From the NCBI GenBank assembly GCA_003339415.1, contig PDHQ01000006.1, positions 241,668 to 305,667 of the forward strand: a stretch of DNA of 64,000 nucleotides, written 5' to 3'. Positions within the stretch are counted from its first letter, which is position 1, and each line of letters starts with the position of its first letter. The position numbers were made by a program, and so were the translations under genes. Below are positions 11,456-21,374 of this stretch, in pieces. Origin of the DNA: Ophiocordyceps camponoti-saundersi (nom. inval.). Its lineage: Eukaryota; Ascomycota; Sordariomycetes; Hypocreales; Ophiocordycipitaceae. The notes under the pieces were generated by a model that made no database searches, was not told where the DNA came from, and saw nothing but the letters and a program-made list of their open reading frames with translations.

Positions 11456-13754
11456 TCACGCGTCCAACTCAAGCATCACAAGCATGTCCTCAATCCTATC
11501 CAGCAGCGCCTTATAGTTGATAGCATCCGACGCAAACTCATCCTCCACCGCCTCGCCGTCCACCGTGCGCGCCGCCCCCCCTCCCCCCGACGAAGGCGGC
11601 CCATCCCCCGTCGACCGAGGCGCGTCCTTGTCCCCGCTCATGATGCCGTCCAGCCCTGCGTCCTCGAAGCGCAGACGGAATCGCTCCGAGAGGTAGTAGC
11701 GGATGTCATCCAGCAGCTCGATCGAGTCCGTCTCCTCCCGACGTCGGATTCGCCCCGCGCTCTCGCGGATCAGCTCGTGAAACTCCGCGTCGTCAATGTA
11801 ATCCTCCAGACGGCCGGCGAGGTAGCGCGCAGCAAACTCTTCCAGCCGCTGCAGCCGCAACGTCCAGGCGGCGTGTATGACGTCGTAGATGTTAATGAGC
11901 TCCTTCTCCTCGGCATCGTCGCCCACGCGGTGCGTCCGATCGACGAGGGCGCTCCCTCCATCGCTTCCGAGCGTGCTGATGATCATCGCAGCTTTGTTCT
12001 TGAGACTGTCGAGGAAGAGCATGTCGGCCGTGTACAGCAGATCGAGCGCGTGTTCGAGGGGGCACTGGAAGCTCTCGGTGTAGAGAAAGGATAGCACGAG
12101 TTCGAGGACGGCGGGCGAGCAGTCGACGGCAACGACGCGCAGGTGATCCGCCGTCTGCGCCTCGACGAAATCGCCCGAGAACATGGTGGAAAAGTAGTCG
12201 CTGCGGATGAGCATGGCCTTGTGGCATGGATACAGCACTGATTTACGGGGTCGGGGACCTATGGGAATGCCCTGACTATTAAGGAGCGGCGCAGCGCCAT
12301 TGTCGTCGTCGCTGTCGTCATCATCGCTCACTGGCAGCTCATCGGCACAGAGAAGGACGTCGGCGAAAGCAGAGTTGTCCGGCCCCAGCCGAAAGTCGCG
12401 CACGCCGTCCGTATCGACCACGACTTTGCCGCCGAGCACGCGGTTGCGGAAAAAGTCACCAACCTGCTGGAGCGCACGCTCCTCCTCGTCGCGATACCGC
12501 TGCCGGATGAGCCTCCGATCAGAGCAGGCCACGACGGCATCCCAGAGCCGCTCGACGCCGAGCTGCTTGCTGATCTTGATGAGGCCCCGCGCGACTTCGT
12601 CCTCGGATACGGAGCCGCTGCTGCCGTCCGGCGGGACGAGGTCGGTGGGCACCTCATCCAGGTACAGGTAACGCAGGGCGATGTAGACAGCCTCGGGAGG
12701 GACGGCGGCGTCGACCTTCCATGACGTCGTCTCAGGCTGAGCCTCGAACTTGGCCCGAAAGTAAGGTGTGCGGGCGAAGAGCAGAAACTTGTGCAGAGGA
12801 AAGGAGCGAGACCCGGCGGCGAGGCACATGTCCGACGTCGCTGGCTTCGTTCGGCTCAGGAGGCTCGACAGGTGCGCGGACCAGTAGACGTAAGGGTTTG
12901 CCGACTTGGAAAAGTCATAGCGCAGCAGGAGGTTGCGGATGCGGTCGTTGAGGGCGTTGTAAATGCATCGTTCACCCTGGAACGTGTTTCTCTCCGCCAG
13001 CGCGCCTGCGAGACCGGGTCCGTCAGCGAAAAGGCGAACAAACCCTCTTTCCCCCGCCCCAGCCCTTCTTCTTTTTTTCCCCTTTCCATTCGTCTGTGCG
13101 GCGGCCCGAGGCTGTGACACTTTCTTTTCAGGGGGGGGGGGGGGGGGGGGGGAGGGCCGAAACGGAAGCGGCCCCCCGTCAAGCAAAAGGTGTACCAACT
13201 CAAAGTAGCCGCACGAACAAGCNNNNNNNNNNCAACCCCCCTTCCCCCCCCCCCCCCCCTTTTTCTTTTTTCCCCCTTCCCTTCCGGCGGGGGGGGGGCC
13301 GGGGGGGGGGGACTTTTGTTGCGGGGGGGGGGGGGGGGGGGGGTGTATATGGCCGAAACGAAAGCGTACCACTGTCAAGCAAAAGCTGTACCAGCTCATA
13401 GTGACCGCACAGACTAGCCTGACGCGGGAGCGGTTGTTCACGGGAGCGGACCGGTAGTTAGCAAGCCTGGCAGGAGAAACAGCAAGGGTGGGAGGCAAAG
13501 AAAGTAAGAAAGAAAAGGGAACAGAGTCTCACGATGATGAGAGGCGTATAATCGAAATCATCCTTGCCATTGATGTTAACGCCCTGATTGATGAGCTCCT
13601 GACAACGACGAAGGTCCCCACAGCGACAGGCGGCGAGAAAGTCCTTAAACTCCGCGCTCTGATCCAGTGGATTCTCCTCCCGCAGCAGCCCGTTCTTGAT
13701 CATGAGCCTCTCCTCGCCCAGCTTGCCCTCGAGCTCGTGCTTCGGCAGCACCAT
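11456..13754 (-). CDS. Ankyrin repeat and BTB/POZ domain protein (Btb3-like)
   Basis: Proteins of this family (for example fission yeast Btb3 and the ABTB family) act as substrate adaptors for cullin-3 ubiquitin ligases. I assemble three exons: 13754-13533, 13418-13370 and 13005-11456, giving about 606 residues. Exon 1 carries the first ankyrin repeat (DFLAACRCGDLRRCQELI) and ends DYTPLII at a GTGAGA donor. Exon 2 continues ASLCGHYELVQLLLDS. Exon 3 resumes ALAERNTFQGERC, then a BTB domain (SDMCLAAGSRSFPLHKFLL) and a second BTB (FADVLLCADELPV, with PCHKAMLIRSDYFSTMF). The last intron contains a 10-N gap flanked by near-duplicate sequence, so the continuous 680-residue ORF through the Ns is an artefact. 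The start at 13754 is the first Met before the conserved part; an in-frame Met at 13838 is the alternative. Confidence 0.82.
13223..13232. other. Assembly gap (10 N) with unmerged overlapping contig ends
   Basis: Ten Ns sit inside the second intron of the ankyrin-BTB gene. About 185 bp on the left (13037-13222) and about 180 bp on the right (13233-13412) are the same sequence in degraded form. Both sides have, in order, a C-rich run, TTTTTC, a G-rich run, and a copy of the small exon. The right copy of the exon is the intact one. Confidence 0.85.
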
Positions 13755-14173
13755 GACGAAGCCGGTGAGGTCACCATGTAAAAGAGCAAAGATACGCCAA
13801 CGATGTCGAGGAAGACTTGACGAAGGCGACGGTATCACCGTGGGTATGACCGTGGCCCTGACGTCGAATCAAGAGTGTTGCTACTTGTACATACGCACGT
13901 GCTTAGTGGCTCACGTGATCATTCACCTTGATAGTACTATAGTAGGTAGGTAGGATCGCCACCGAATTGCCGAGTCGCGATGTCCGTCACGTGCTTAGCT
14001 ATTCATGGACCTGAAGAAAGGATCAAGCTACGTCATAGCATCATATCGGACCCACCTCCCTACCTACCTAGATAGACAAGATAATTATCCAACAGCCAAA
14101 GATGAAGTTGCCACACATGAAAAGCCCCCATATCATCACTCCGGTACCCTCGAGGACACTGTATTTCCAAGAC
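13755..14173. promoter_or_regulatory. Promoter region of ankyrin-BTB gene with three CACGTG boxes
   Basis: CACGTG occurs at 13896-13901, 13912-13917 and 13988-13993. The first and third are followed by the same CTTAG word. A TGACGTC (CRE-like) word lies near 13859. The region also covers the 3' flank of choline kinase. CACGTG is the core site of bHLH factors such as Cbf1/Pho4-type proteins in yeasts; which factor acts here is unknown. Confidence 0.5.
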
Positions 14174-16248
14174 TCAGCGATCAATCATCTTCAGTCTCGC
14201 GCGTAGCTCCTCCGGTAGCTCCTCCGCCCTCACTAGACCCATGCGGACGACATCCCCCCAGAAGAAGAGAGCCCTGTCTTGGGCGTAACGAAGATAGTCA
14301 AACTCCTCGACGGCGGCCTCGCGCTCAGCGGCGCGGGCCTCCTCCTCGGGTAGAGGCTCGTTGTCCGGGCCGAGACCGGGCACGGCAGCCTGGACGATAC
14401 CCCAGGCAACCCACTGCGCGCTGTTCGCGGGTCGCCACAGCAGCGTATCTTCCATCAGCTCGCGCACGCGCTGATTGCTGCGGTCGTCGCGGTCACGCTC
14501 CACGGCTCCCCAGCCACCGGGCGGCGCGCGGGCGTCGAGGACGAAGTCGACGACCGAGCTGGACGACTGGGACGGGAGGAGCGTCGACGGCATCGTAGGC
14601 GAGGCAACGTCTAGGGGGGACGAAGGATTGCTTCCGTTGTCGGTTGAAGGGTATTGCGGCCGGTGATCGACGTAGGCCTTGATGAAGCGCCGCTGCTCTT
14701 CGACCGACGGGTAGCGGTCGACGCAGCAGGCGTGCGAGGCGACGGCATCGTGGTAGTTGTACGTCCACTCGGTGAAATGATTTGCGAATTCGAGGCCAGC
14801 CACATTGGCTGCTGCGTACTCAAAGTCAATGACGACGAGCTGCTTATGCTTGTTAGCCGCCTGAAGCAACGGCGATTTCTCGTCGTCCGGACGGAGGCGC
14901 AGAATGTTGCCGTATTGCGTCTGTAGATTGTTGTTTACTTCGTCAGCTCTCTGTACTCTTTAAAACGTAAGAATAGAGACTAGAAGCTCACATCGTTGTG
15001 CGCAAAGACGAGCCGCTCCCTGATGGCGCCTGGGTTTTGGTAGAGGCTGATAACGTGAGCCCTATACCTAGCTACTGCGTCTCGAAACTGCGTCCACGGC
15101 ACGCCGCACACGTAACCTTCGGCACGGGTCCAAGGCATCTCAGGGTGAGCGTCGAGATAAGTCATGATCTTGGCCACGTTGTCGAGCCACTGGTCCCAGT
15201 TCCTCCACACGGCCGGCCCGGCTCGACGCTCGTGCGGAAGCAAGTCGATGCCAGCATGCAGCTCCCTCATGCGCTTGGCGATCTGCCTCGACGTCTCGGG
15301 TTCGCGGAGGTCGAGCGGACGGAGGGTGATGGCATTGAAGAACTGCTCGAAACGGCCGTTCTTGAAGGTGCCCAACAGACGGGGGCCTATCTTCTTCCGA
15401 GCTAGGCGCTGGAGCACCTTGAGCTCGTTGTCGCGATCGATGAGATGCTCGACCTGAGGGCCATAGATTCGGAGCAGGACCCTCGACGGCGGTCGGTGGG
15501 CGTCGGCGGCCGTGGAAGTGAAAACATCGGGCGAGGGCGTGACGACGTAGACGGCATTGGTCAGAGCGCCGCTGAGACGCTCGACGTTGATGCTATCGCC
15601 GGCATCGAGGGCCACACGACGCCACCCCTTGAGACGCAAGGTGTGGGCGATGCGGATGATGTCGTTCTTGAACGTCAGCCAAGCCTCTCGCTCGTCTTCG
15701 GCAGCGGCGGTGTAGTTGATGAGCGTCTTTGAGTTATCCAACCAGGCGTCGCAGTCGGGGACGATGGCGTCTCCATCAACATAGTCGGTGTCGGACGAGG
15801 CGAGGCGCGAGCTACGTCGGCGCCTCAAACGAGACACCTTGGGCGTATTCCGAGGAATATTCGCGAGCCCGAGACGGGCCAGCGAGTCATCGAGGATGGC
15901 CTGCAGCTTGTCAAGAGACAAGGCGCTAGACTGCGAATCGGCCGAGTCGGCCCGTCGACGACGACCTGACCTCTCCGAATCGAACCGCGTTCGCGCCGCC
16001 TTGGAGCGCTCACGGTGCAGCCACTCGCCAACCTGAGCCAAAAGCTTCTCGCCGTAATACCGATACCGATCCGGCTCGTCTGCCTCAGCCATCTGGACGG
16101 CTGCGGTCCGCGTAAGCCTGGGGTTACCCGCCCACGTGGTCATCGTCGCTTTAGCATCCTGCCGAAGCTCTCGACCGGAACTTGATGGCAACTTACTCTT
16201 GGGACCGCCTTCGCCAAGTTCATCCGTCTTCAGCGCCGTTCTGGACAT
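14174..16248 (-). CDS. Choline/ethanolamine kinase
   Basis: Choline kinase phosphorylates choline with ATP, the first step of the CDP-choline (Kennedy) route to phosphatidylcholine, in the cytosol. Two exons, 16248-14992 and 14920-14174, give 667 residues. The GTGAGC...CTACAG intron falls exactly inside the catalytic Brenner motif, which becomes FAHNDTQYGNIL (Asp near 419, Asn near 424). The second conserved motif VVIDFEYAAAN (Asp near 451) follows 25 residues later. The N-terminal 180 residues before the kinase fold are basic and Ser-rich, as in other fungal choline kinases, and carry SRLRRRRSS, a likely regulatory segment. Substrate preference between choline and ethanolamine cannot be told from the sequence alone. 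Confidence 0.93.
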
Positions 16249-17001
16249 GCTAAGCCAGGAGGGGAGGGTCGTTGGTGATGGGGCTTTTGGTGAGAGGTGT
16301 CCAAGACTTTTGCGGTGGAGAATGCCGAGCTAAGTATGTACCTCTTTAGGGTAACTCGTCTTACTCGGCTGCCTCCGTCTGGCCTCCGTCTTGCCTCCGA
16401 CTGGCCTCCGACTAGGAGCTGAGAGACGCTCTTTTGTGGCGATTATTGAGCTGACGACAACTCATGTCCAGCTGTGGCGATTCGGCGTCATCCTACAGCT
16501 TGCTCTAAACCCTGAGCCATGTCTATATGACCGGTGGGATCCGGGACTCGCTCGATAACGTCATGTTTTCCATCCCGTCCAGGTCCTCGTCTTGCTCGAT
16601 GGCCTCAACAAAGACGTCTGCAAGGACAGGCGAGTGAATCTTACAAAATACATAAACACACAGCATATTGGATTAGGAAACAAGATACGATGACTGCGTA
16701 TTCTTCGAAACACTCTATTTGTCCTTTGACCTCTTTGGGCCATCAATTATATACGTCATGGTGTGACTGGACTATGGCTCGATCAGACTGCACGCTGTAT
16801 TGCTCATCTGTAGGATACCACCTCGACGATGGCCATCTGTTCACTCCTTTATAATAATCACAACTCTCTTAGCAATGTGTATCATAATTTATTCCTCATC
16901 GCACCTATTCTCACTCCACAACGCTCTCTAATAAGATAGACCTATATATAAGAAGAATCCTCTGCACCTTTCCTATTTCCGAGAGACTCGCAACTGCTAC
17001 C
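16249..17001. other. Divergent intergenic region, choline kinase / secreted orphan
   Basis: Shared upstream region of two divergent genes. It holds a short imperfect tandem repeat at about 16366-16416 built of GCCTCCGTCT/GCCTCCGACT words. A TATA-like CTATATATAAG at about 16943-16953, some 50 bp before the secreted gene's ATG, is a plausible core promoter. Confidence 0.5.
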
Positions 17002-17925
17002 ATGCGTCGCATATCCCTTTTTGCTTTCATCTTGCATCTCCTTTCTGTCAAAGATCTCACAGATGCGAAGCCGGCAGGCCCTCGCATCATGACAACCCAC
17101 AAGATCACCTACTCTTGCGGGACATTACGCCACCCGGACGGCCTCCATTTCAGCATCTTGACCGACTGCCTCACTGACTGGAGTAGGAATAGGAGGAGCT
17201 TCAACCGCCTATGCACCCCTTCTGAAGTTGCCAAGATCATGACCGGAGTTCTCCCCGCGGGGCTGCATCGGATGCTCTGGAGAGAATACAAACTCGATAA
17301 CGTGACCATCGTCAATGAGATGGCTCGATCCGTCAAGGCGGTAGCGTATTCTATCACTCTGCGCCGAGCCATTTGGTTAAGGCACATGACAAAGAAGCGA
17401 AGAACAGTCTGCTGGCCAGACTCGCCTGATTTCACACCCGAGGACTTCGAAGAGTTCGGCGGTACGCTGGCCGCTCTTCTCGTCCAGCCCGTGGTACCAT
17501 CCAATAAGACTTGTATTAGACGCCGGTACAAGACCTTTCCTCCCGGTTACTTGGCCCCGAATCGGATTCACTACATTTACAAGGCGACATACGACTTTAA
17601 AACCGTCTGGTCTATGCATGAGAACTGGCGCTCCTATGGCATCATTGGTTTACCGTCTTATGCCTCGCTGCAGTCTCTGCGTGACGAGCTTGACGGCTGG
17701 GGCGGTCGAGTCGGTCGTCTTCTCATGGCTGCCATGCGGTCGACATACGAATGCACTTACCATAAGGGCTGTGTCGATGAGCCGCGAATGGGAAAGGCCT
17801 ATCAACCCGAGGACTACAGAAATGTTGTCGACCTGTGGCTTCAAAGTGTCTCCAACAATTCGCCACTGGCTCTCACCTTTGGCGACGTCGAGACGCCGCC
17901 TAACACGCTATGGGTAAGCCTGTGA
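17002..17925 (+). CDS. Secreted orphan protein, candidate effector
   Basis: I do not recognise this family. The 307-residue frame starts with a hydrophobic segment (MRRISLFAFILHLLSVKDL) that looks like a signal peptide. The mature part is basic, has seven cysteines spaced through the chain (two in CTYHKGC) and three NxT/NxS sites (NVT, NKT, NNS). There is no transmembrane segment and no recognisable catalytic motif. The frame ends TLW followed by GTAAGC, a good intron donor. A splice to the TCATAG at about 18025 (after CGCTAAG) would replace the last three residues with a short tail KMTTYMKGVNHP, so the 3' end is uncertain. A TATA-like box lies upstream. Function is unknown; a secreted effector or lineage-specific protein is an inference from the signal peptide and lack of family. 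Confidence 0.6.
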   Translation: MRRISLFAFILHLLSVKDLTDAKPAGPRIMTTHKITYSCGTLRHPDGLHFSILTDCLTDWSRNRRSFNRLCTPSEVAKIMTGVLPAGLHRMLWREYKLDNVTIVNEMARSVKAVAYSITLRRAIWLRHMTKKRRTVCWPDSPDFTPEDFEEFGGTLAALLVQPVVPSNKTCIRRRYKTFPPGYLAPNRIHYIYKATYDFKTVWSMHENWRSYGIIGLPSYASLQSLRDELDGWGGRVGRLLMAAMRSTYECTYHKGCVDEPRMGKAYQPEDYRNVVDLWLQSVSNNSPLALTFGDVETPPNTLWVSL

Positions 17926-18327
17926 TCAACTTTTGGCCAGTTACCCGCTCGATCGGAAAGGCCCTTGTCCGGGCTCGATGCTCGACGCTCATCAAGAACG
18001 ACGATGAAGTTCGCTAAGCTGTCATAGAAAATGACTACCTATATGAAAGGGGTAAATCACCCCTAGGCTACTGTGAGCCCTGAGTTCATCCATATGTCTG
18101 GTCATCTCAAGGTGGCCAATATGAGAGGAGGGTCGAGTTCCGGTCGGAGAAGACGTCCTGGGAAAAACAGGTGGGCTCAGAGAGCCAAGGAGGAAAATAG
18201 CAGCCATCTTTCCCTAACCGTCTAAGCCGAGCTGTAAACATACAAGTCTATCAAGATTCCCCAATCAATAATTTCTTCTGTCAAAGCTTCAAGAGGCGCC
18301 GAGCCCATCTCTTGATGAGGCTGATCG
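17926..18327. other. Convergent intergenic region
   Basis: Lies between the secreted orphan and the HAD hydrolase. It may contain a short terminal exon of the orphan gene (about 18026-18064). I see nothing else. Confidence 0.5.
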
Positions 18328-19660
18328 TCAGACAGCCACATCTCGTATATCCGCACTCTGTCCCTCTTTCTCCAACGCCCAAGACACAGCTTCCATGACA
18401 TCATCTACAATGACAGCCGGCTGATGGCGAGGCTCCGGCTCGGCCATGGTCTTCTTCCAGACACCGGTGCGTACCAGGATTGAAATCCACTCTGTGCCAT
18501 CTTCGGGGTGAAACTCGTTTGCCCCGCGAATGTCGCTTTCGGGGTTATCGCCGATCATATACACCCTTCTGAGAGGATGGTGCTTGGTGTCGGAGCCGGC
18601 CACGTCGGAGTAGTAGCGAAGTAGCCGCTTGTGAGCGTAGTCGTACGTCGTCCCAAATGGCTTGCCCAACGCTTGGAACTTGAGCTCGGCGCCGTCTGTG
18701 ACAGCTGACCATACCCCCTTGAGAGCTTCCACAAAGGCGCCGGTGCCGAACCGGTTGACGGGATACTCCGTCTTCCAGAAGAGGTCTAGATTCGAGATCC
18801 AGAGCTGCGGCTGGCCGTCCTGCTGCCATCCCTTGTTGGGCAGTGACGAATCTCCGTTCTTGTCGGAGATGGTGCCGAGGTATCCTTGCCGGGATACCAA
18901 GAGATCGTGAATGACCTGTATGTCAAGCGCCCAGTCTCTTGGGTCGTTCCACACGAGTATCGAGTCGAATCTATGCGCATCAGGAGAAAACGGCCGGTGC
19001 CGAGAATGGAGACTGTCTCGGAGCTGGTCGAAGGGAAAGTATTTATCGTTACCATGGACAATGTCCGCCGGCGTGACCGCATTCGCGAACCCGTACCTGG
19101 CCGCCATCGTTGGCTGCTGTTGTCCATTGCGGGTACCGAGCGGACCACTCACTCGTTTGCGACTGCGCGGGCCGTCTCCGGATCCGAAGCCGTGATCAAG
19201 ACCGTCTGCTGCTTGGCATCATGACGCCAGTCGCGAAAGGGCGAATGGGAGACGATAAGCCTCCCGCGGACGATGTCCTGTTCAGGCGAGAAGCCGAGGC
19301 GGCGGTTCAATGAATCGACCTTGACATCTTCGCTTACGCCGCCGCCGTTGGTCAGGAAGACGTAGCGGACACCGAGCGAGCGGACCGTTTGAAGGGCTGC
19401 CCGGGCGGAAGGGATGGGCTGACTGCCTCGGTATAGAACACCGTCGATGCTGCAGCCCGTCAGCTGTTTTTTCTGGGTCGCCCGGACAAGAAGTCATCAT
19501 ACTCGAAGGCGAAGGCAAAGTCCGACAAGGAGGAGCCGGACGAGGGCTTATTCAACTTGGCGCTGCTGAACTGCCGTATCCTCCCGAGTTCTGTCAGATG
19601 TCTGAAGGCTGTCGGACTTCGACTAAGGAGGAAGGTCGAGGCATGGCGGGCCAGTGTCAT
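18328..19660 (-). CDS. Mitochondrial HAD-superfamily hydrolase (CECR5/HDHD5 type)
   Basis: This is a class II HAD phosphatase of the CECR5 subfamily; physiological substrates are not established. Three exons, 19660-19503, 19449-19153 and 19096-18328, give 407 residues. The start at 19660 (MTLARHASTFLLSR) yields an Arg/Ser-rich mitochondrial-type presequence; an in-frame Met lies at 19729. The first intron splits the catalytic Asp codon, restoring FAFAFDIDGVLYRG, the HAD motif I. Exon 2 contains FLTNGGG (motif II). The second intron (56 bp) rejoins AVANE to YGFANAVTPADI. Exon 3 has KPFGTTYDYA and the motif IV segment YMIGDNPESDIRGAN. Without the introns the frame breaks, so the exon joins are well supported. 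Confidence 0.85.
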
Positions 19661-19767
19661 GGCAATGGCGCTTTCGGCAGCAGAAGAAGAAGGTGAAGTT
19701 GGGTGCAACAGTCCGGTGCGGAGGGGCAAAAGACGCCCGAGAGGCCGATCTCGGTGGTCTCCGGACT

Positions 19768-19900
19768 GTCAGAACCGACAGCTCAGGGCATATACAGACG
19801 CTATATATGACTAGTTTAGCCGATAATCAGGCAATCACTGGGGGGGGGGTGCCCCAACTTTTGTTGCAACGAAGGGTCAACTCCCTCCCAATAGTTAACA
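19768..19900. repeat. Diverged direct repeat, copy 1
   Basis: Matches 20049-20180 in the same orientation, sharing the 18-base word TTTAGCCGATAATCAGGC and flanking words. No terminal inverted repeats or coding sequence were noticed. Confidence 0.6.
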
Positions 19901-20048
19901 GCCGCATGATCTGCCGAGTTGCGGCTGTTCGAATTCTATCAAGCAAAACGTCGGACTTACTTCGGGACGGAAATACCTGAAGGCGATTACTCTGGTGAAT
20001 CTAGACCAGTCACATGAAAGATTTCCTCTCCTCGCAACTACGGCCGTG

Positions 20049-20180
20049 TGTCAGAAACAACGGCTCAGGACGTATGTACGGATACAGACGTTATATATGG
20101 CTAATTTAGCCGATAATCAGGCACTTGCTAGGGCGCTCCAGCTTTTGGTGTAATAGAGCATCCCTCCCAATACCTATCAC
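20049..20180. repeat. Diverged direct repeat, copy 2
   Basis: Second copy, about 281 bp downstream of the first, with a small insertion (GTACGGATA) and scattered substitutions. Confidence 0.6.
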
Positions 20181-20238
20181 GTCACTTCACATTCGGTGTA
20201 CTCCTACGGATATGGGGAATGGAGATTCGGCAAATTCC

Positions 20239-21182
20239 TCAGCCCTTCCAATCCTTAATATGATCCAGTATGAGCTTCGCGCCCTCATTCGGCGAGTGCT
20301 GCCGACCCAGCGCCTCCACAAAGTCACCCTCGGGGTCCATAAGGTAAAAGTATATGCTGTGATCGACCAAGTAGTCCTGTCCCGGCTTCACCTCCTGCGG
20401 TGTGCTAAAGTACACTCGATACTTTTTGCACATGTCTTTGATCTGGTCATACGTGCCTGTAAGACCGATGAAGGCGGGATGGAACTCGGCGAGGTAGCTC
20501 TTGAGGGCTTTGGGATCATCGCGCGCAGGATCGCAGGTTACAAATATCGGAAGCAAGGTGCCGGGCGCTTTAGCCTCGACGAGATCCAGCATGCGCGCCA
20601 TCTTATCGAGCTCTTCGGGGCAGATGTCGGGACAGCGCGTGAAGCCAAAGTAAACCTAAAGGACGGCGATTAGGTAGGGAATGGGGGAGCAAAGCGGACG
20701 CTCGCGAGGGGAAAGAGGGACGACGTACCAACGAGTGTTTGCCCTTGAGCATGTCGCTGGTAAAGGGCTTTCCATCCTGGTCAACGAGGTCAAAATTGCC
20801 CCCGACTTTGGGCTTGCCGACACCCTTTGTTGCGTCTGCGATGCGCTTCCTCTTCATTCGCTCCTTTTCAGACTCAAAGTACCACACCAAACCTGCGCAG
20901 GTGGTGACGAAGACGATACCCGCTTTCCAAGAAAAGGGCTGCGCAAGAGAGGCCTGTGGTCAGTCTTTGCACGCCAGGTATCCATAGGAGCGCCATAGCC
21001 CATACCCCCGTACTCTGTCGGCTGCGAGCCTGTTCGACCGTCTTATACTTGGTGCGTCGAGGTTGGGACGGTACTCGGAAAGGGGTCACTTTCGACCGCA
21101 AGGGCGGCAAGGAGCTGGATGAGAAGCATCGCCGACAGATGAGCCGACTGAGGGCTCTCGAAGCCGGTATCGGGGGTGACAT
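20239..21182 (-). CDS. SCO1: Sco1-type copper chaperone for cytochrome c oxidase
   Basis: Sco1 delivers copper to the CuA site of cytochrome oxidase subunit 2 at the mitochondrial inner membrane. Three exons, 21182-21006, 20938-20729 and 20655-20239, give 267 residues. Exon 1 is a Ser/Arg-rich targeting sequence (SRALSRLICRRCFSSSS). Exon 2 gives the single membrane span (GIVFVTTCAGLVWYFESE, about 65-82). Exon 3 carries the copper-binding CPDIC motif (Cys 137 and 141) and the distal copper ligand His near 228 (YLVDHSIYFYLM), in a thioredoxin-like fold. All three copper ligands are present. Length fits the family. The intron joins rebuild STGPFSWKAG and HSLVYFGF. The gene is divergent from SPP1 with under 200 bp between starts. 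Confidence 0.93.
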
Positions 21183-21374
21183 GGCCGATGCTTGGGGAGC
21201 TTCGTCTAGAGAAGCTTCTCCATCCAAGACTGGGGAGAAAAGTGTTGGCTCGAGACCGGTGCTGAGTCAGCCGACATGGTTCTGTACCCCAACCCTACTG
21301 CGACAGAGCGACATTCATTCCAACCCCACCGCGCCCGGACGGCCTTCCCCTCCGGATAACATCCTTCTTCTGCC
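21183..21374. promoter_or_regulatory. Short bidirectional promoter, SCO1 / SPP1
   Basis: 192 bp separate the two divergent start codons, so both promoters must overlap. No specific factor site stands out. Confidence 0.5.

Larger units (their letters stand above)
19661..20238. other. Intergenic region with a diverged direct repeat
   Basis: Two related copies of about 130 bp occur at 19768-19900 and 20049-20180. They share CAGA..CGRCTCAGG, CAGACG-TATATATG-CTA-TTTAGCCGATAATCAGGCA and CTCCCAATA words. I see no coding potential. Confidence 0.6.

Noticed and set aside
13170..13222. Extra ankyrin exon as a tandem exon duplication
   Set aside because: The copy is degraded only toward the gap and is mirrored by a degraded intron copy on the other side, which fits contig-end errors better.
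11456..13498. Continuous 680-residue frame through the N gap
   Set aside because: It reads through intron sequence, poly-G tracts and Ns; the ankyrin-BTB gene is explained by three spliced exons.
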